DNA of 64,000 nucleotides. It comes from Peptococcaceae bacterium CEB3 (GTDB taxonomy: Bacteria; Bacillota; Desulfitobacteriia; Desulfitobacteriales; Desulfitobacteriaceae). Positions within the stretch are counted from its first letter, which is position 1; every line of letters starts with the position of its first letter. Shown here one piece after another: positions 1 through 9,907 of the stretch. A program made the translations under genes and the position numbers. Under the pieces are notes generated by a model. That model did not search any database, was not told where the DNA came from, and saw only the letters and a program-made list of their open reading frames with translations. The DNA is taken from contig LDXJ01000064.1 in NCBI GenBank assembly GCA_001029295.1, positions 62,001 to 126,000 on the forward strand, given 5' to 3'.

Positions 1-206
1 GGAATACTCTGCCAGGGCTGCTGTTCCAGGTAGGCAGTGCCGCCTGAATCAGGCTGCAAGCGGGCTAAGATCCGCAGCAGGGTGGATTTGCCCACACCCG
101 AGGGACCGCGTACGACCAGGATCTCCCCCGCCTCGACCGCCGCGGAAAGTACGAACGGCGCCTGTTTCCCGGCTGAGAAGGCAAGATCGCGGAAAGTAAA
201 AAACAT
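1..206 (-). CDS. ABC transporter ATP-binding protein, N-terminal part (runs off the window)
   Basis: Reading the minus strand from an ATG at 206 gives 68 codons open to the window edge. The Walker A motif GPSGVGKST lies at about residues 34-42. The piece begins MFFTFRDLAFSAGKQ and ends in a GGTAYLEQQPW segment, which resembles the FetA/YbbL (iron-export type) or a similar small exporter ATPase. Only the nucleotide-binding N-terminus is visible, so Walker B and the signature motif cannot be checked and the transported substrate is unknown. The ribosome-binding site is weak (gcgagg about 9 bases upstream). The family assignment is solid; the subfamily is a guess. Confidence 0.8.
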   Translation of the reverse strand, partial: MFFTFRDLAFSAGKQAPFVLSAAVEAGEILVVRGPSGVGKSTLLRILARLQPDSGGTAYLEQQPWQSI

Positions 207-304
207 CTATAGTTCCAACCTCGCTTATATTTGTCTTTCACGTATGGTAGTCTAACCGCCGGGCGTTTGCAAGAGGCACGGGTTGACTACGGGTGTTGCC
301 CGGA

Positions 305-326
305 GGTTTCGCGCGGCAGCGAAACC
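305..326. other. Perfect 8-bp hairpin
   Basis: GGTTTCGC (305-312) pairs with GCGAAACC (319-326) around a 6-base loop. There is no T-run after it, so it is not an intrinsic terminator. It could be part of a structured RNA or a protein-binding site. Confidence 0.4.
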
Positions 327-742
327 GGCGAGTACGCAGCTCCGGCTCGCGGTAAGCGTGTTGTGAGTGGCAAGGCAACCCACTATTTCGGGACATTTTT
401 AACCGCTGAACAGTCACGCTAAAGGTTCCTGTCCGGGGGTTGAATGTTTGGAAGGGACGAGATCTGGCGACTGGCAAATCATGGATGTGGTACATAAGGT
501 AGAGTATACCAGGCTATGGCCTATTCCCGCTTTTTGGTCAGCGTTTGAGGGAGGACCAGAAAATTTTGCGGAGAATTTGGCCTGCTCGTTATGCGGGAGA
601 GGGGGTGGAGAGTTGTGCCGACTCTAGGTTTGGCTTGGACCTGGCCCTATTGGTGGGCAGGACGGCTTGGTTGGGGAGCATGGCCCGGGGGGAATACGTG
701 GTATTATCCCGGGTGCTATCGTCCCTGGTGAGATTAAGCGAT

Positions 743-777
743 GAGAATAACCCGAGTCGCGGTTATTCTCACTTTTT
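743..777 (+). terminator. Probable intrinsic terminator
   Basis: GAGAATAACC (743-752) pairs perfectly with GGTTATTCTC (761-770) over an 8-base loop, and ttttt follows at 773-777. No recognised gene lies upstream on the plus strand, so the transcript it would end is unknown. The stem is AT-rich for this genome. Confidence 0.5.
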
Positions 778-1390
778 ACACAGAGCGGAACCGTTCGCAA
801 AACTGACCAAAAAGCTTAGCCCGCTCGCCGGTCTTTGGTGTCCGCTGGCCCCGGCGGAGGTGTCGCGCGGCGTTTGCACCAGGCCAGTACCCCCCCTGTA
901 CCGAGCAGGAAAGACGAGGTCAGCCAGTGGCGGAATGTGAATCTTCCCACACTGAGAAGAAACTCGCGCCTTGTCGCGGTTTTGTTAAAAGCGAGCGGAA
1001 GGTTGTCCACCGTCTAACCCCCTCGTCGAAAGTTCAAAGACTGCACCCGAGATTCGGGTCCCTGCCTATTAGCTTAGCTCAATTTCCCGGGCGGGGCAAG
1101 GGGGATCAACAGTTGGCAGCTGGCTTTTCTCACAGCCGGTCAGCCGGTGCCTTCACCGTGCGATTTAAAGCGCGGGGCTTCGGCGATGTTTCTGTAATCT
1201 CCGGCCCCCGCGCCGACCACCCTGCTGGACTGCTCCATAGAAGAAGCAATTCCGGCGTTAGAAGGGTCCCAGGGCCGACCGAGGTTTCTCTCCCGCTATT
1301 TTGTGGGCGCAGCAGTTCGCCGAACCATGCCCTTGTCGGAATTAGGAATTTGGAATTGAGAAAAAAGATAGCTAAGTTGTAAATTATCCC

Positions 1391-1419
1391 TTTATTTCGA
1401 TAAGGGGGAATGATATAAT
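1391..1419 (+). promoter_or_regulatory. Probable fadR promoter
   Basis: A perfect -10 box TATAAT at 1414-1419 has a weak -35 (TTTATT, 1391-1396) 17 bases upstream. The first FadR operator begins 16 bases after the -10, just past the expected transcription start, which fits repression by blocking initiation or early elongation. Confidence 0.5.
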
Positions 1420-1435
1420 AAAGGCACCAAGAAAA

Positions 1436-1453
1436 TGAATGACGATTCATTCA
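1436..1453. promoter_or_regulatory. FadR operator 1
   Basis: Perfect inverted repeat TGAATGA-CGAT-TCATTCA. This matches the TGAATGA-N4-TCATTCA site known for Bacillus FadR (YsiA). It lies between the -10 box and fadR, implying autoregulation. Confidence 0.85.
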
Positions 1454-1493
1454 CGAGAAACAACAGGGAAACGAGCACAAGTACTAGGAGAAA

Positions 1494-1511
1494 TGAATGA
1501 AGGCTCATTCA
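1494..1511. promoter_or_regulatory. FadR operator 2
   Basis: Second perfect copy, TGAATGA-AGGC-TCATTCA, 58 bp (start to start) downstream of the first and 35 bp before the fadR start. Two perfect sites in one leader suggest tight or cooperative control of fadR and the genes that follow it. Confidence 0.85.
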
Positions 1512-1546
1512 TGGAGTTCTTGAGAGTAATCTAGGAGGGGATGATT

Positions 1547-2164
1547 GTGACCGCGCAGCGTGAGGACAAATTCCGGCGGATTCTCGACGCGGCCGTTGAA
1601 GCGTTTGCTGAAGTGGGTTATCACCAGTGCCAGGTGGCCAAGATAGCCCGCCTCGCGGGCGTGGCTGACGGAACCATATATCTCTATTTTAAAAATAAAG
1701 AGGATATCCTTATTCGCCTCTTTCAGGAGCGCATGGGGGAATTCATCAGGGACATTCGCAACCAGCTTCAAGGCCGAGAGACAACACGGGCCCGCTTAAT
1801 GACCATCGTCGAGGCCCACTTCAGAAACATGGAGGAAAACCTCTCTTTGGCCAAAGTGACTCAGCTTGAACTGAGGCAGTCAGACCTTAAGATCCGGACT
1901 GCCATCAACGGTCCGCTCAAGGAATATTTCAAATTGATTGAGGAGGTGATCCGCAGCGGGATCGAACGGGGAGAGCTTGCTCCGGTCGACGTCCGGATTG
2001 CCCGGCAGCTGATTTTCGGTGCCTTGGACGAGGCGACCACAGACTGGATCATGGCCCGAACGAAGAGAAGCCTGCTGAGTGAAGCCGAAGAGATGCTCTA
2101 TCTCTTCGAAGGGGCGCTCGGTTTAGAACGGGAGTCGCGTGTGGAATCGGAGTCACGTGTGTAA
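1547..2164 (+). CDS. fadR: TetR-family fatty-acid degradation repressor FadR
   Basis: A TetR/AcrR protein of 205 residues. The N-terminal helix-turn-helix contains VAKIARLAGVADGTIYLYFK, very close to Bacillus subtilis FadR (YsiA), and the ligand domain includes TQLELRQS, also typical of FadR. The known family releases DNA on binding long-chain acyl-CoA. Two perfect FadR boxes stand directly upstream, so binding site and regulator agree. An ATG at 1541 sits almost on the Shine-Dalgarno AGGAGG (1533-1538); the GTG at 1547 is spaced 8 bases from it and is preferred. It heads the beta-oxidation cluster fadN-fadA-fadE-fadD. The C-terminus ends in a repetitive ESRVESESRV tail. Confidence 0.93.
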   Translation: MTAQREDKFRRILDAAVEAFAEVGYHQCQVAKIARLAGVADGTIYLYFKNKEDILIRLFQERMGEFIRDIRNQLQGRETTRARLMTIVEAHFRNMEENLSLAKVTQLELRQSDLKIRTAINGPLKEYFKLIEEVIRSGIERGELAPVDVRIARQLIFGALDEATTDWIMARTKRSLLSEAEEMLYLFEGALGLERESRVESESRV

Positions 2165-2362
2165 CCGGAGCAGCGTGCGCGGCGGGAAGCAGGCTCACTG
2201 GAGGAATGAGTTTCCGGGGCAAAGGATCCCGGGGCGGAAGATATCCCGATTTGATCCAAGCGGGAGACCCGCACTTTTGGAAGTGAGAGTGGTTCAAGTG
2301 GGGGTGGCCTATCGGCGGCAGAATCCCATCCCGAGTTCTCAAGTGTGAGAGGAGGAAGTTCA

Positions 2363-4750
2363 TTGCAGATTCTTAAAGCGGCGGTATTGGGCTCCGGAGT
2401 CATGGGCAGCACCATCGCGGCCCATCTGGCCAACGCCGGCATTCCCAGTATCCTTTTGGACATCGTTCCGCCCGGCCTCAGCGCGGCGGAGCAAGCGGCG
2501 GGACTGACCTTGGCGGACCGGCGGGTCCGGAATCGATTTGCTCAGGAAAATAAAGACAAGCTGGCTAAGATGAACCCGGCTCCCTTGTTTGTGCCGGAAT
2601 TCGCCGAGCGGATCGAAGTAGGAAATTTCAGCGATGATCTGGACCGCCTGCAGGAGGTGGACTGGGTAATCGAAGTCGTCGTCGAAAAGCTGGAAATTAA
2701 ACAAGAGCTGCTCGCCAAGGTCGCCGAGCGGGTGCGCCCGGGTACCATCGTCAGCTCCAACACCTCGGGGATTTCCTTGAAGGCTATGTCAGCCGGGCTG
2801 CCGGAGAGTTTTGGCCGCTATTTCCTGGGTACGCATTTTTTCAATCCCCCTCGTTACATGAAGCTGTTGGAAATCATCCCCGGTCCGCAGACAGATGCGG
2901 CAGTTCTCTCTTTCATGAGGGAATTTGGGGAACGGGTTTTGGGCAAGGGTGTGATCTTGGCCAAAGACACCCCAAATTTTATCGCCAACCGGATCGGAGT
3001 TTACGGAATGGCGGTTACGCTCCAGGAAATGATGCGTTCCGGCTTGCGGGTCGAAGAAATTGACGCCTTGACAGGGCCGGTGCTGGGTCGCCCTAAGAGC
3101 GCCACTTTCCGGACGGTGGACATGGTGGGTTTGGATACCTTTGTCCACGTGGCTGACAATGTGGCCGAGAATGTCCCGGCGGAAAAAGAAAAATTTGTTC
3201 TGCCGGAATTTGTCCAAACCATGCTAGAGAAAGGATGGCTCGGTGACAAAACCAAACAAGGGTTCTACAAAAAGAGTAAAGGACCGCAGGGGAAACTGGT
3301 CGAGGCCCTTGACCCGAACACTATGACCTATGCCCCTCCCCGGCCGGTCGTTTTCCCGTCTCTGGAAAAGGCCAAAGCGGCGGTGAGCCTACCGGAAAAA
3401 ATCCGTACTCTGGTCGGCGGAGATGATCCCGGGGCCCGTTTTGCCTGGAACATTCTTAAACCGGTGCTCCTTTACGCGGCCCAGTTGATCCCCGAGATCG
3501 CGGACGACATTGTGTCCGTGGATGATGGCATGCGCTGGGGTTTCAATTGGGAACTCGGACCTTTTCAAACCTGGGATGCTTTGGGAGTCAAGGCTGCAGC
3601 GGAGCGAATCCAGGCAGAAGGGGACGAAGTTCCGGCCCTCGTCCGGGAACTCCTCGATCAAGGTTACGACTCTTTCTACCGCAAGCTCGCCGACGGGAGT
3701 GTGGCTTACTACAGCGCCGGCGGTTACCGCGAAAAAACCCCGAGCCCTTACGCTTTCTCGTTTCGGGAGGCCCATCAAGCCGGCCGCGAGATCTTCGGCA
3801 ATGCCGGCGCCAGCCTTATCGACTTAGGGGATGGAGTAGCCTGCCTGGAATTTCATTCTCCCAACAACTCCATCGGGGCTGACATCGTGACCATGGTTCA
3901 CAAGTCCCTGGCTGAAGTGGAAAAGAATTATCTCGGCCTGGTTATCGGTAATCAGGGTAAGAACTTCTGTGTCGGCGCCAACCTCATGCTGATTCTGCTG
4001 GAAGCGGAGGATGAAAACTGGGATGACCTCGATCTGATGGTGCGTGAATTCCAGAACAGCACGATGGCTTTAAAATATGCCAAGAAACCCGTGGTGGCCG
4101 CTCCGCACGGGATGGCCCTGGGCGGGGGGACGGAGATCTGCCTGCACACCCAGGCCATTCAGGCGGCGGCAGAAGCTTACCTGGGTCTGGTGGAGGTCGG
4201 AGTGGGCCTCATTCCCGGCGGCGGCGGGGTAAAAGAAATGGCGGTTCGGGCTTTGGAAGGGGTTCTGCCCGGCGTCCAGGTTACCCCCGATTACTTTTTC
4301 GCCAAGCGCTTCGAAACAGTAGCCATGGCCCAGGTTTCCAACAGCGCCGAAAAGGCGCGCCAAATGGGGTTCTTGCGTGACCATGATCGCTACAGTCTGA
4401 ACGGGGAACATGTCATTCCCGATGCCAAGGCCCGGGTCCTAGACTTGGCTCGTAATTTCCGTCCGAACCTGCCCGCTATGGTGAAGATCGGCGGTCCCGG
4501 GGTCAGGGCCACCTTGGAACTGGGGTTGTACGGCATGAAAGAAGGCGGGTATATCTCTGAGCACGACCTTCTCATCGGCAAAAAACTCGCCTTCGTCTTG
4601 ACCGGCGGCAATCTGCCGGCGGGCAGCCCGGTGACGGAGCAGCATCTTTTGGATCTGGAACGGGAGGCGTTTCTCAGTCTGGCCGGCGAAGCCAAGACCC
4701 AAGACCGCATTCGACACATGCTGGCCAAAGGCAAGCCGTTGCGCAATTAA
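2363..4750 (+). CDS. fadN: 3-hydroxyacyl-CoA dehydrogenase / enoyl-CoA hydratase fusion
   Basis: Bifunctional beta-oxidation enzyme of 795 residues, about the length of Bacillus FadN. The N-terminal half is an NAD-binding 3-hydroxyacyl-CoA dehydrogenase with GSGVMG at residues 10-15 and the active-site region LGTHFFNPP (His about 158). The C-terminal part from about residue 481 is a crotonase-fold enoyl-CoA hydratase with GMALGGGTE and [10 protein letters not shown] segments. It hydrates trans-2-enoyl-CoA and oxidises the 3-hydroxyacyl-CoA in the cytoplasm. A TTG start at 2363 is chosen because GAGGAGG (2349-2355) lies 7 bases upstream; an in-frame GTG at 2345 lies before that site. fadA follows after 11 bases. 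Confidence 0.93.
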   Translation: MQILKAAVLGSGVMGSTIAAHLANAGIPSILLDIVPPGLSAAEQAAGLTLADRRVRNRFAQENKDKLAKMNPAPLFVPEFAERIEVGNFSDDLDRLQEVDWVIEVVVEKLEIKQELLAKVAERVRPGTIVSSNTSGISLKAMSAGLPESFGRYFLGTHFFNPPRYMKLLEIIPGPQTDAAVLSFMREFGERVLGKGVILAKDTPNFIANRIGVYGMAVTLQEMMRSGLRVEEIDALTGPVLGRPKSATFRTVDMVGLDTFVHVADNVAENVPAEKEKFVLPEFVQTMLEKGWLGDKTKQGFYKKSKGPQGKLVEALDPNTMTYAPPRPVVFPSLEKAKAAVSLPEKIRTLVGGDDPGARFAWNILKPVLLYAAQLIPEIADDIVSVDDGMRWGFNWELGPFQTWDALGVKAAAERIQAEGDEVPALVRELLDQGYDSFYRKLADGSVAYYSAGGYREKTPSPYAFSFREAHQAGREIFGNAGASLIDLGDGVACLEFHSPNNSIGADIVTMVHKSLAEVEKNYLGLVIGNQGKNFCVGANLMLILLEAEDENWDDLDLMVREFQNSTMALKYAKKPVVAAPHGMALGGGTEICLHTQAIQAAAEAYLGLVEVGVGLIPGGGGVKEMAVRALEGVLPGVQVTPDYFFAKRFETVAMAQVSNSAEKARQMGFLRDHDRYSLNGEHVIPDAKARVLDLARNFRPNLPAMVKIGGPGVRATLELGLYGMKEGGYISEHDLLIGKKLAFVLTGGNLPAGSPVTEQHLLDLEREAFLSLAGEAKTQDRIRHMLAKGKPLRN

Positions 4751-4761
4751 GAGGGGGGAAA

Positions 4762-5925
4762 ATGATGCAAGAAGCCTTTATCGTTCAAGCCAAGCGGACC
4801 GCCGTCGGCAAATCTGGCCGCGGTTCGCTGGCTCAGGTCCGGCCGGACGACCTGGGAGCTTATGTGATTCGAGATGTCTTGAACCAGGTACCCGGCCTTC
4901 AGCCGCAAGACATTGATGACCTGGTGGTCGGCTGTTCCTTTCCGGAAGCGGAACAAGGGATGAATATGGGACGGGTCATGGCCCTGCGGGCTGGGCTGCC
5001 CATCGAGGTTCCGGGCATGACGGTCAATCGTTTTTGCTCTTCCGGCTTGCAGGCCATTTCCATCGCCGCCGACCGCATTCGCCTGGGTGAGGCGGAGGTG
5101 ATGCTGGCCGGTGGGGCGGAAAGCATGTCTCTCGTCCCTATGGGGGGAAACAAACCCGCGCCCAGTCCCTATATGATGGAAAACAATCCTCAAATCTATA
5201 TGTCCATGGGCCTGACGGCGGAGAACGTGGCGGCCAAATATGAGATCAGCCGGGAAGAACAGGATACCTTTGCCCTTGAGAGTCATCGAAAAGCTTACGC
5301 GGCTCAACAAAGCGGCCGCTTTGACGCCGAAATCATCCCGGTGCCCCTGCCGGCCTACGGGCAGAGTGTGGAACGCTGGTTTAAGGCGGATGAGGGAATC
5401 CGGCCGGATACCAGTCCGGAGGGACTGGCCAAGCTGCGCCCGGTCTTTCGCAACGGAGGGAGTGTAACCGCCGGCAATTCCTCTCAGACGAGCGATGGGG
5501 CGGCGATGACCCTGCTCTGCTCGGAAGGGAAAGTCCGGGAGCTCGGGTTGAGCCCGCTGGCGGTTTGGCGCGGATTCGCGGCAGCCGGGGTCGAGCCGGA
5601 ACTTATGGGCATCGGTCCCCTCAAGGCCATTCCGAAAGTCCTCAAGCAAGTGGGACTGCGCTTGGATGAGATTGACCTTTTCGAACTCAATGAAGCCTTT
5701 GCCGCGCAATCCTTGGCGGTGATCAAAACTTTAGGTATCGATCCGAAGAAAGTGAATCCCAACGGCGGGGCGATTGCCTTGGGCCATCCGCTCGGCTGCA
5801 CCGGAGCCAAACTGACGGCGACGCTCTTGCATGAGATGAAACGCAGGAAGTTGAAGTATGGCATGGTCACCATGTGTATCGGCGGAGGGATGGGAGCGGC
5901 CGGGATTTACGAGCTTTTGCCTTAA
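4762..5925 (+). CDS. fadA: Acetyl-CoA C-acyltransferase (thiolase)
   Basis: Thiolase of 387 residues that cleaves 3-ketoacyl-CoA with CoA, releasing acetyl-CoA. The active-site residues are visible: nucleophile Cys92 in NRFCSSGLQ, His342 in GHPLGCTGA and Cys372 in CIGGGMG, with NEAFAAQS between them. Two adjacent ATG codons (4762, 4765) follow a purine-rich gaggggggaaa site. It is the third gene of the fad cluster, tightly spaced behind fadN, matching the fadN-fadA-fadE order of Bacillus. Confidence 0.93.
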   Translation: MMQEAFIVQAKRTAVGKSGRGSLAQVRPDDLGAYVIRDVLNQVPGLQPQDIDDLVVGCSFPEAEQGMNMGRVMALRAGLPIEVPGMTVNRFCSSGLQAISIAADRIRLGEAEVMLAGGAESMSLVPMGGNKPAPSPYMMENNPQIYMSMGLTAENVAAKYEISREEQDTFALESHRKAYAAQQSGRFDAEIIPVPLPAYGQSVERWFKADEGIRPDTSPEGLAKLRPVFRNGGSVTAGNSSQTSDGAAMTLLCSEGKVRELGLSPLAVWRGFAAAGVEPELMGIGPLKAIPKVLKQVGLRLDEIDLFELNEAFAAQSLAVIKTLGIDPKKVNPNGGAIALGHPLGCTGAKLTATLLHEMKRRKLKYGMVTMCIGGGMGAAGIYELLP

Positions 5926-6072
5926 CAGTCCTAACAGGAAAAACACGTTGCGAAGGGTTTAAGGAAATGACGGAGCAAGGGGTTTTCACGAGAAACTGTG
6001 GTGTGGGATAGGTTGCGCCCTTAGCGCGAAGTGTCGGCAAATTGGTATGAGTCGGTATGAGGAGGAAGAGAA

Positions 6073-7854
6073 ATGGCGTCAGAAACGGATTTGGCCCTGA
6101 GGGGCGGCGGTTTTCTGCTGGTGGATGTCGGCCCCGACCAGGTTTTCATTCCGGAAGAGCTGAATGAAGATCATCTTCAACTGAAAAGGATGACCCATAA
6201 TTTCGTGGAAAAAGAGGTTGCCACCAGGATTGAAGAACTGGAAGAAAAGAAAGAGGGTGTCATCACATCCCTCTTGCGTCAGGCGGGGGACCTCGGCCTC
6301 TTGGGTCTGGAGGTCCCGGAAGAGTTCGGGGGCCTGAGTCTCGATAAATATTCGACAGTTGTCGTGGGTGAGGAAGTACCGCGCGGGGGTTCCTTTGCCG
6401 TCGCTTATGCCGCGCACACCGGAATCGGCACCCTGCCCATCGTGTATTTCGGTACGCCGCAGCAAAAAGCAAAATACCTGCCTGCCCTGGCCTCAGGGGA
6501 AAAAATCGCCGCCTACTGTTTGACTGAGCCCGGCTCCGGCTCCGATGCTTTGGGGGCGAAAACCACGGCGGTTCTCAATGCCGAGGGTACACATTACATC
6601 CTGAATGGGACCAAACAATTCATCACCAACGCGGGCTTTGCCGACATTTTCCTCGTCTATGCCAAAGTGGACGGGAAATTGACCAACTTTATTGTTGAAC
6701 GCGATATGCCGGGAGTGTCTTTCGGCCTGGAAGAAAAGAAGATGGGCATTAGGGGATCCTCCACCCGTCAGGTGATTTTGGAAGATGTGGCGGTTCCGGC
6801 AGAGAATGTGGTGGGAGAACTGGGACGGGGGCATGTGGTGGCTTTCAACATCCTCAATGTGGGCCGCTTTAAACTGGCCGCCGCCGCCATGGGGAGCGCT
6901 CAACTGGTACTCGAGACAGCGCTGACTTACGCGGCCGAACGCAAACAGTTCGGAGTCCCTTTGACGAATTTCGGAGCGATTCAAGCCAAGCTAGCCGAGA
7001 TGGCTACCCAGACCTATGTGGCGGAAAGTGTGGTCTACCGCACCGCAGGTCTTATGGAAGAAGGGTTTCGCGGGCTGGACTTGACGGGAGACTGCCGTAA
7101 GCAAGCGGGGAAAGCCTTGGAGGAATACGCGATTGAATGTTCCCTGAACAAAGTGTTGGCCTCGGAGGTCCTGGATTTTGTGGCGGACGAAGGAGTCCAA
7201 ATCCATGGAGGTTACGGGTTCATTCAGGAGTACCCCATTGAACGGATGTACCGAGATTCGCGCATCAACCGTATCTTCGAAGGGACGAACGAAATTAACC
7301 GCCTCCTGGTTCCGGGAACTCTCCTGAAAAGGGCCATGAGCGGGGAACTGCCCCTGCTTCAGGCCGCGCAGGCGGTCGGAAAGGAACTTTTGAGCGCCGG
7401 CCCCGCCAGCCAAGAAGAGGGTCTAGGCGGCGTCCTGAGGCTCGTACAAAAAGGGAAGAAGCTGTTTCTGATGGCCGCGGGCCTGGCGGCTCAAAATGAA
7501 GGCAATGCCCTCAAAGACAACCAGTTTGTGCTCATGGCCCTGGCGGAAATGGTCCTGCAGATCTATGCGGCGGAAAGTGCGGTTCTGCGGGCCATGAAGC
7601 TGGCAGGCCTGGAAGTTCAGGCCAAGCATCAGCTCTTTGCGGCTAAGGCCGCCACCCTGGCAAGCTATACCGCCTTTAACAGCCTGGAACAGCAGGCTAA
7701 AGAAGTCCTTTGCGCCGTGGAAAAAGGCGATGCTCTGGCCACCGTTTTGGCCGGAGTGAAAAAACTCGCCCGCCGTCCCAATGTCGATATGATCGGGCTG
7801 CGGCGGGAGATAGCGGCGATGACCATCGAGCAAGGAAAATATCCGCTCCGCTAA
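6073..7854 (+). CDS. fadE: Acyl-CoA dehydrogenase
   Basis: FAD-dependent acyl-CoA dehydrogenase of 593 residues, the size of Bacillus FadE, catalysing the first oxidation of acyl-CoA. It shows the flavin-binding segments AYCLTEPGSGSDA and FITNAGFADIF, and the catalytic Glu of RIFEGTNEI at about residue 403. A C-terminal extension of about 170 residues beyond the core is normal for this subgroup. The start ATG has gaggagga 6-13 bases upstream. It is separated from fadA by 147 bases with no terminator, so it may be cotranscribed. The electron-transfer flavoprotein it needs is not encoded in this window. Confidence 0.93.
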   Translation: MASETDLALRGGGFLLVDVGPDQVFIPEELNEDHLQLKRMTHNFVEKEVATRIEELEEKKEGVITSLLRQAGDLGLLGLEVPEEFGGLSLDKYSTVVVGEEVPRGGSFAVAYAAHTGIGTLPIVYFGTPQQKAKYLPALASGEKIAAYCLTEPGSGSDALGAKTTAVLNAEGTHYILNGTKQFITNAGFADIFLVYAKVDGKLTNFIVERDMPGVSFGLEEKKMGIRGSSTRQVILEDVAVPAENVVGELGRGHVVAFNILNVGRFKLAAAAMGSAQLVLETALTYAAERKQFGVPLTNFGAIQAKLAEMATQTYVAESVVYRTAGLMEEGFRGLDLTGDCRKQAGKALEEYAIECSLNKVLASEVLDFVADEGVQIHGGYGFIQEYPIERMYRDSRINRIFEGTNEINRLLVPGTLLKRAMSGELPLLQAAQAVGKELLSAGPASQEEGLGGVLRLVQKGKKLFLMAAGLAAQNEGNALKDNQFVLMALAEMVLQIYAAESAVLRAMKLAGLEVQAKHQLFAAKAATLASYTAFNSLEQQAKEVLCAVEKGDALATVLAGVKKLARRPNVDMIGLRREIAAMTIEQGKYPLR

Positions 7855-8038
7855 GGACCGGAGACGGGCGAACAGTGAGATCCGTGCCGAGTTGCGGGTC
7901 GGGCCGGGCAGACACCGATTCAGGCAGAACAGAGCGAAAACCACACGTTCCACTGCCTGCCCGGCCGCGCCGCGGCTCATTGACGCACGGACCGGCCTTG
8001 GATATCACAATATTCATGCAGTTCTTCATAAAGTGAAT

Positions 8039-8085
8039 AGCGAAGCCATGTTAAGCAGCCCGCGTTCCTGAACATGGCCTTCGCT
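8039..8085. promoter_or_regulatory. Long inverted repeat before fadD
   Basis: AGCGAAGCCATGTT (8039-8052) pairs with AACATGGCCTTCGCT (8071-8085) with one bulged base and an 18-base loop. No T-run follows; the fadD ribosome-binding site starts 6 bases later. It is more likely an mRNA leader hairpin or a protein site than a terminator. Confidence 0.4.
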
Positions 8086-8107
8086 CACAGTGAAGGGGGG
8101 AAAAACA

Positions 8108-9850
8108 ATGGATGCCGTTCAAGAGAACCCATCCCCATACGCACAGAAACCTTGGCTCAAGTTTTATCCTTCTCAGGTGAGACCCCAGCTGGATTACCCG
8201 AAAGTTCCGCTGACTCACCTACTCGAGCAAGCAGTGAGAGATTTTCCTGATCGGGTAGCTACTGTTTTTTTCGGTGCCAAGTTGACCTACGCGGAAATTT
8301 GGCGCCAGGTTAACCGTTTTGCGGGGGGATTGGCCGCCTCGGGGGTAAAAAAAGGAGACAGAGTCGCGCTGATGCTGCCCAACTGCCCGCAGGCCGTGAT
8401 TGCCTATTATGGGGCTTTGCTCATTGGCGCGGTTGTGGTCCAGCATAATCCCCTCTATGTCGAACGCGAACTTCAGTTCCAGCTTCAGGATTCCGGTTCG
8501 GAAACCATCGTGGCCATGGATTTGCTCTATCCCCGCATCATGAAGGTCAAGGCGGACACTCCTTTGCGCAGCGTCATCTTCACCGGCCTGGAGGAATACA
8601 TGCCCTTTCCTAAAAACTTGGTCTATGTGCACAAGACGAAAAAAGAAGGGAAGAGCAGGGATTTTCCGGCCGCCGCGGGGGTCTATTCCTGGAAAGAGTT
8701 TTTGGGGCAGGCCCCGGAACAGGCGCCGAAGGTAGAAGTTCGGGAAGGGGATCTGGCCGTATTACAGTATACTGGGGGAACAACCGGAGTGCCCAAAGGG
8801 GCCATGTTGACGCACGCGAACCTCATGGCCAACACCTATCAGGTTTTGGCTTGGATGATGGACGGCAGGCCAGGCCAGGAGAGAATGTTGTGCGCCTTGC
8901 CTTTCTTTCATGTCTACGGTATGACGGTCGCCATGAACATCGGCGTCGCTTTGGCTTCCCAACTGATCATCCTCCCCAAGTTCGAGGTTAAAATGGCCTT
9001 GGAGGCGATCAAAAAATACCGGCCCACTTTCTTCCCCGGTGCTCCGACGATGTATGTTGCCATCAACACTTATGCCGATGTGCGAAAATACAACATATCC
9101 TCGATCCGCTCTTGTCTGAGCGGATCGGCCGCTTTGCCCCTGGAAGTGCAGGAGACCTTCGAACGGCTGACCGGTGGCAGACTGGTGGAAGGTTATGGGC
9201 TTTCCGAGTGCTCTCCGGTCACCCACTGCAATCCCTTGCTCAACGAGCTCCGCCGCAACGGCACGATCGGGTTGCCTTTGCCCGACACCGAAATCAGAAT
9301 TGTCGATTCGGACACACACAGAGAGATAGCTCCGGGACAGGCCGGCGAGCTGGCAGTGAAAGGTCCTCAGGTCATGATCGGGTATTGGAACCGTCCCGAG
9401 ATTACTGCTATGTCCCTGGAAGACGGTTGGTTCTACACGGGCGACATCGCCCAGATGAATGAAGACGGCTATTTTGCCATCGTCGACCGGAAAAAGGATA
9501 TCATCATAGCGGGCGGTTTCAACATCTACCCGCGGGAAGTGGAAGAGGTGCTCTACCAGCACCCGGCGGTCCGGGAAGCGGCTGTCACCGGAATTGCCGA
9601 CTCTTACCGGGGAGAAACCGTCAAGGCCTACCTGGTCCTTAAGGCCGGGCAGGAAGCGAGCAGCGAGGAAATCATTCAATACACACGCAGTAAGCTGGCG
9701 GCCTACAAGGTCCCGCGCGTGATCGAATTCCGAAGTGAACTTCCGAAGACGATAGTAGGCAAGGTCCTTAAACGCCAACTGCAGCAAGAAGAGGAACAGG
9801 CGGCGGAAAAAGAAGCGGCGAAGAGGAAGAAGGAAAGGAAGGGAGACTGA
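8108..9850 (+). CDS. fadD: Long-chain fatty acid--CoA ligase
   Basis: AMP-forming acyl-CoA synthetase of 580 residues that activates free fatty acids with ATP and CoA, feeding the beta-oxidation enzymes encoded upstream. The ANL-family signature YTGGTTGVPKGAMLTH is present, as are YGLSECSP, the hinge segment DRKKDIIIAGG, and a catalytic Lys in KTIVGKVLKR near the C-terminus. It equals Bacillus LcfA/FadD in length and order of motifs. The ATG at 8108 is preferred because gaagggggg lies 7 bases upstream; a GTG at 8090 would put that site inside the gene. The last 20 residues are highly charged (EEEQAAEKEAAKRKKERKGD). Confidence 0.93.
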   Translation: MDAVQENPSPYAQKPWLKFYPSQVRPQLDYPKVPLTHLLEQAVRDFPDRVATVFFGAKLTYAEIWRQVNRFAGGLAASGVKKGDRVALMLPNCPQAVIAYYGALLIGAVVVQHNPLYVERELQFQLQDSGSETIVAMDLLYPRIMKVKADTPLRSVIFTGLEEYMPFPKNLVYVHKTKKEGKSRDFPAAAGVYSWKEFLGQAPEQAPKVEVREGDLAVLQYTGGTTGVPKGAMLTHANLMANTYQVLAWMMDGRPGQERMLCALPFFHVYGMTVAMNIGVALASQLIILPKFEVKMALEAIKKYRPTFFPGAPTMYVAINTYADVRKYNISSIRSCLSGSAALPLEVQETFERLTGGRLVEGYGLSECSPVTHCNPLLNELRRNGTIGLPLPDTEIRIVDSDTHREIAPGQAGELAVKGPQVMIGYWNRPEITAMSLEDGWFYTGDIAQMNEDGYFAIVDRKKDIIIAGGFNIYPREVEEVLYQHPAVREAAVTGIADSYRGETVKAYLVLKAGQEASSEEIIQYTRSKLAAYKVPRVIEFRSELPKTIVGKVLKRQLQQEEEQAAEKEAAKRKKERKGD

Positions 9851-9907
9851 GAGACGGTGGAAAGGGAGGAAAGCGGGAGTACGGAGTGAGAGGTGGGGAA
9901 CAGATGG

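Larger units (their letters stand above)
207..1413. other. Long stretch without a convincing gene; several hairpins
   Basis: About 1.2 kb in which the open frames (for example 545-940 and 927-1382 on the plus strand) lack good ribosome-binding sites and look like no family I know. It contains a perfect 8-bp hairpin at 305-326 and a terminator-like hairpin at 743-777, plus short palindromes such as cccgagattcggg near 1046. I looked for tRNA, tmRNA, RNase P, SRP RNA and common riboswitch signatures and recognised none. It may encode an unrecognised structured RNA or be decayed sequence. Confidence 0.5.

Noticed and set aside
545-940. 131-codon plus-strand frame
   Set aside because: No ribosome-binding site and no family resemblance; it runs through the terminator-like hairpin at 743-777.
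927-1382. 151-codon plus-strand frame
   Set aside because: Arg/Gly/Ser-rich translation without a domain, no ribosome-binding site, overlaps other frames of similar length; likely chance in GC-rich DNA.
6162-6180. Possible third FadR box in fadE (tgaatgaagatcatc)
   Set aside because: Only one half-site matches and it lies within coding sequence.
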